A stretch of 41,266 nucleotides of DNA from contig DXHV01000035.1 of the NCBI GenBank assembly GCA_019113165.1, positions 1 to 41,266 of the forward strand, written 5' to 3'. Positions within the stretch are counted from its first letter, which is position 1; each line of letters opens with the position of its first letter. Of the stretch, positions 41,233 through 41,266 are shown one piece after another. This DNA comes from Candidatus Desulfovibrio intestinipullorum. Lineage in GTDB: Bacteria > Desulfobacterota > Desulfovibrionia > Desulfovibrionales > Desulfovibrionaceae. Made by a program: the position numbers and the translations under genes. The notes beneath the pieces are model-generated. The model was not told the origin of the DNA. It ran no database searches and saw nothing but the letters and a program-made list of their open reading frames with translations.

Positions 41233-41266
41233 GGTGGGGTTCCCGAGCGGCCAAAGGGAACAGACT
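41233..41266 (+). tRNA. tRNA-Tyr, 5' part, cut by window end
   Basis: GGTGGGG acceptor strand, the CCCGAGCGGCCAAAGGG D-arm typical of class II tRNA-Tyr, and the first half of the anticodon stem (ACAGACT). The window stops just before the anticodon, expected to be GTA. A Thr(TGT)-Tyr order is that of the Thr-Tyr-Gly-Thr-tuf cluster in many proteobacteria. Confidence 0.88.

Noticed and set aside
1..41266. CRISPR array, insertion sequence, integrase or prophage
   Set aside because: No regularly spaced repeats, transposase, integrase or structural phage genes were found.

Overview
The window is a 41.3 kb, GC-rich, gene-dense bacterial chromosome segment made almost entirely of housekeeping operons. 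The gene order (yicC-gmk-pyrF; yceD-rpmF-plsX-fabH-fabG-acpP-fabF-glyA; dCMP deaminase-ribD-ribE-ribH-nusB-leuS-holA; rimM-KH-rpsP-ffh; lon-prmC; tRNA-Thr/tRNA-Tyr) and the protein sequences suggest a Desulfovibrionales (Desulfovibrio/Bilophila-like) sulfate- or sulfite-reducer. That assignment is inference from gene order and composition; no 16S or dissimilatory marker is present.

Layout. 0.1-1.7 kb (minus): adenine deaminase with an apparent two-base frameshift near its N-terminus. 2-6.4 kb (plus): yicC, gmk, pyrF, recJ. 6.5-7.2 kb (minus): a secreted Sel1-repeat protein. 7.6-8.9 kb (plus): a small membrane protein, a GIY-YIG protein and a LysE-type exporter. 8.9-16.3 kb (plus): yceD, rpmF and the fatty-acid synthesis genes plsX-fabH-fabG-acpP-fabF, then glyA; fabD is not in the cluster. 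16.6-24.2 kb (plus): two overlapping, unrecognised genes, a 2129-residue STAND-like NTPase and a 429-residue partner with a C-terminal RNLLAH motif of HEPN type. 24.5-31.9 kb (plus): dCMP deaminase, riboflavin genes, nusB, leuS, holA. 32.0-34.0 kb (minus): a Septu-like ptuA/ptuB anti-phage pair. 34.2-36.9 kb (minus): rimM, KH-domain protein, rpsP, ffh. 37.3-41.0 kb (plus): lon with a long N-terminal extension, and prmC. 41.1 kb to the end: tRNA-Thr(TGT) and the 5' part of tRNA-Tyr, the usual start of a Thr-Tyr-Gly-Thr-tuf cluster.

How the genes work together. Most loci serve growth: membrane lipid synthesis, cofactor and nucleotide supply, translation, protein targeting and protein quality control. 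Two cassettes do not fit this theme and sit between otherwise conserved operons: the giant NTPase/HEPN-like pair after glyA, and ptuAB between the holA and rimM terminators. The first is the best candidate for an undescribed system, probably a conflict/defence module with a sensor NTPase and a small effector or adaptor.

Non-coding structure is also notable. There is a compact 48-nt element that folds as a near-perfect three-way junction upstream of the Sel1 gene, nested inverted repeats between ade and yicC, perfect palindromes upstream of fabH, acpP and lon, and several clear intrinsic terminators. All coordinates, motif positions and pairings were read by eye; no alignment, database search or folding program was run.
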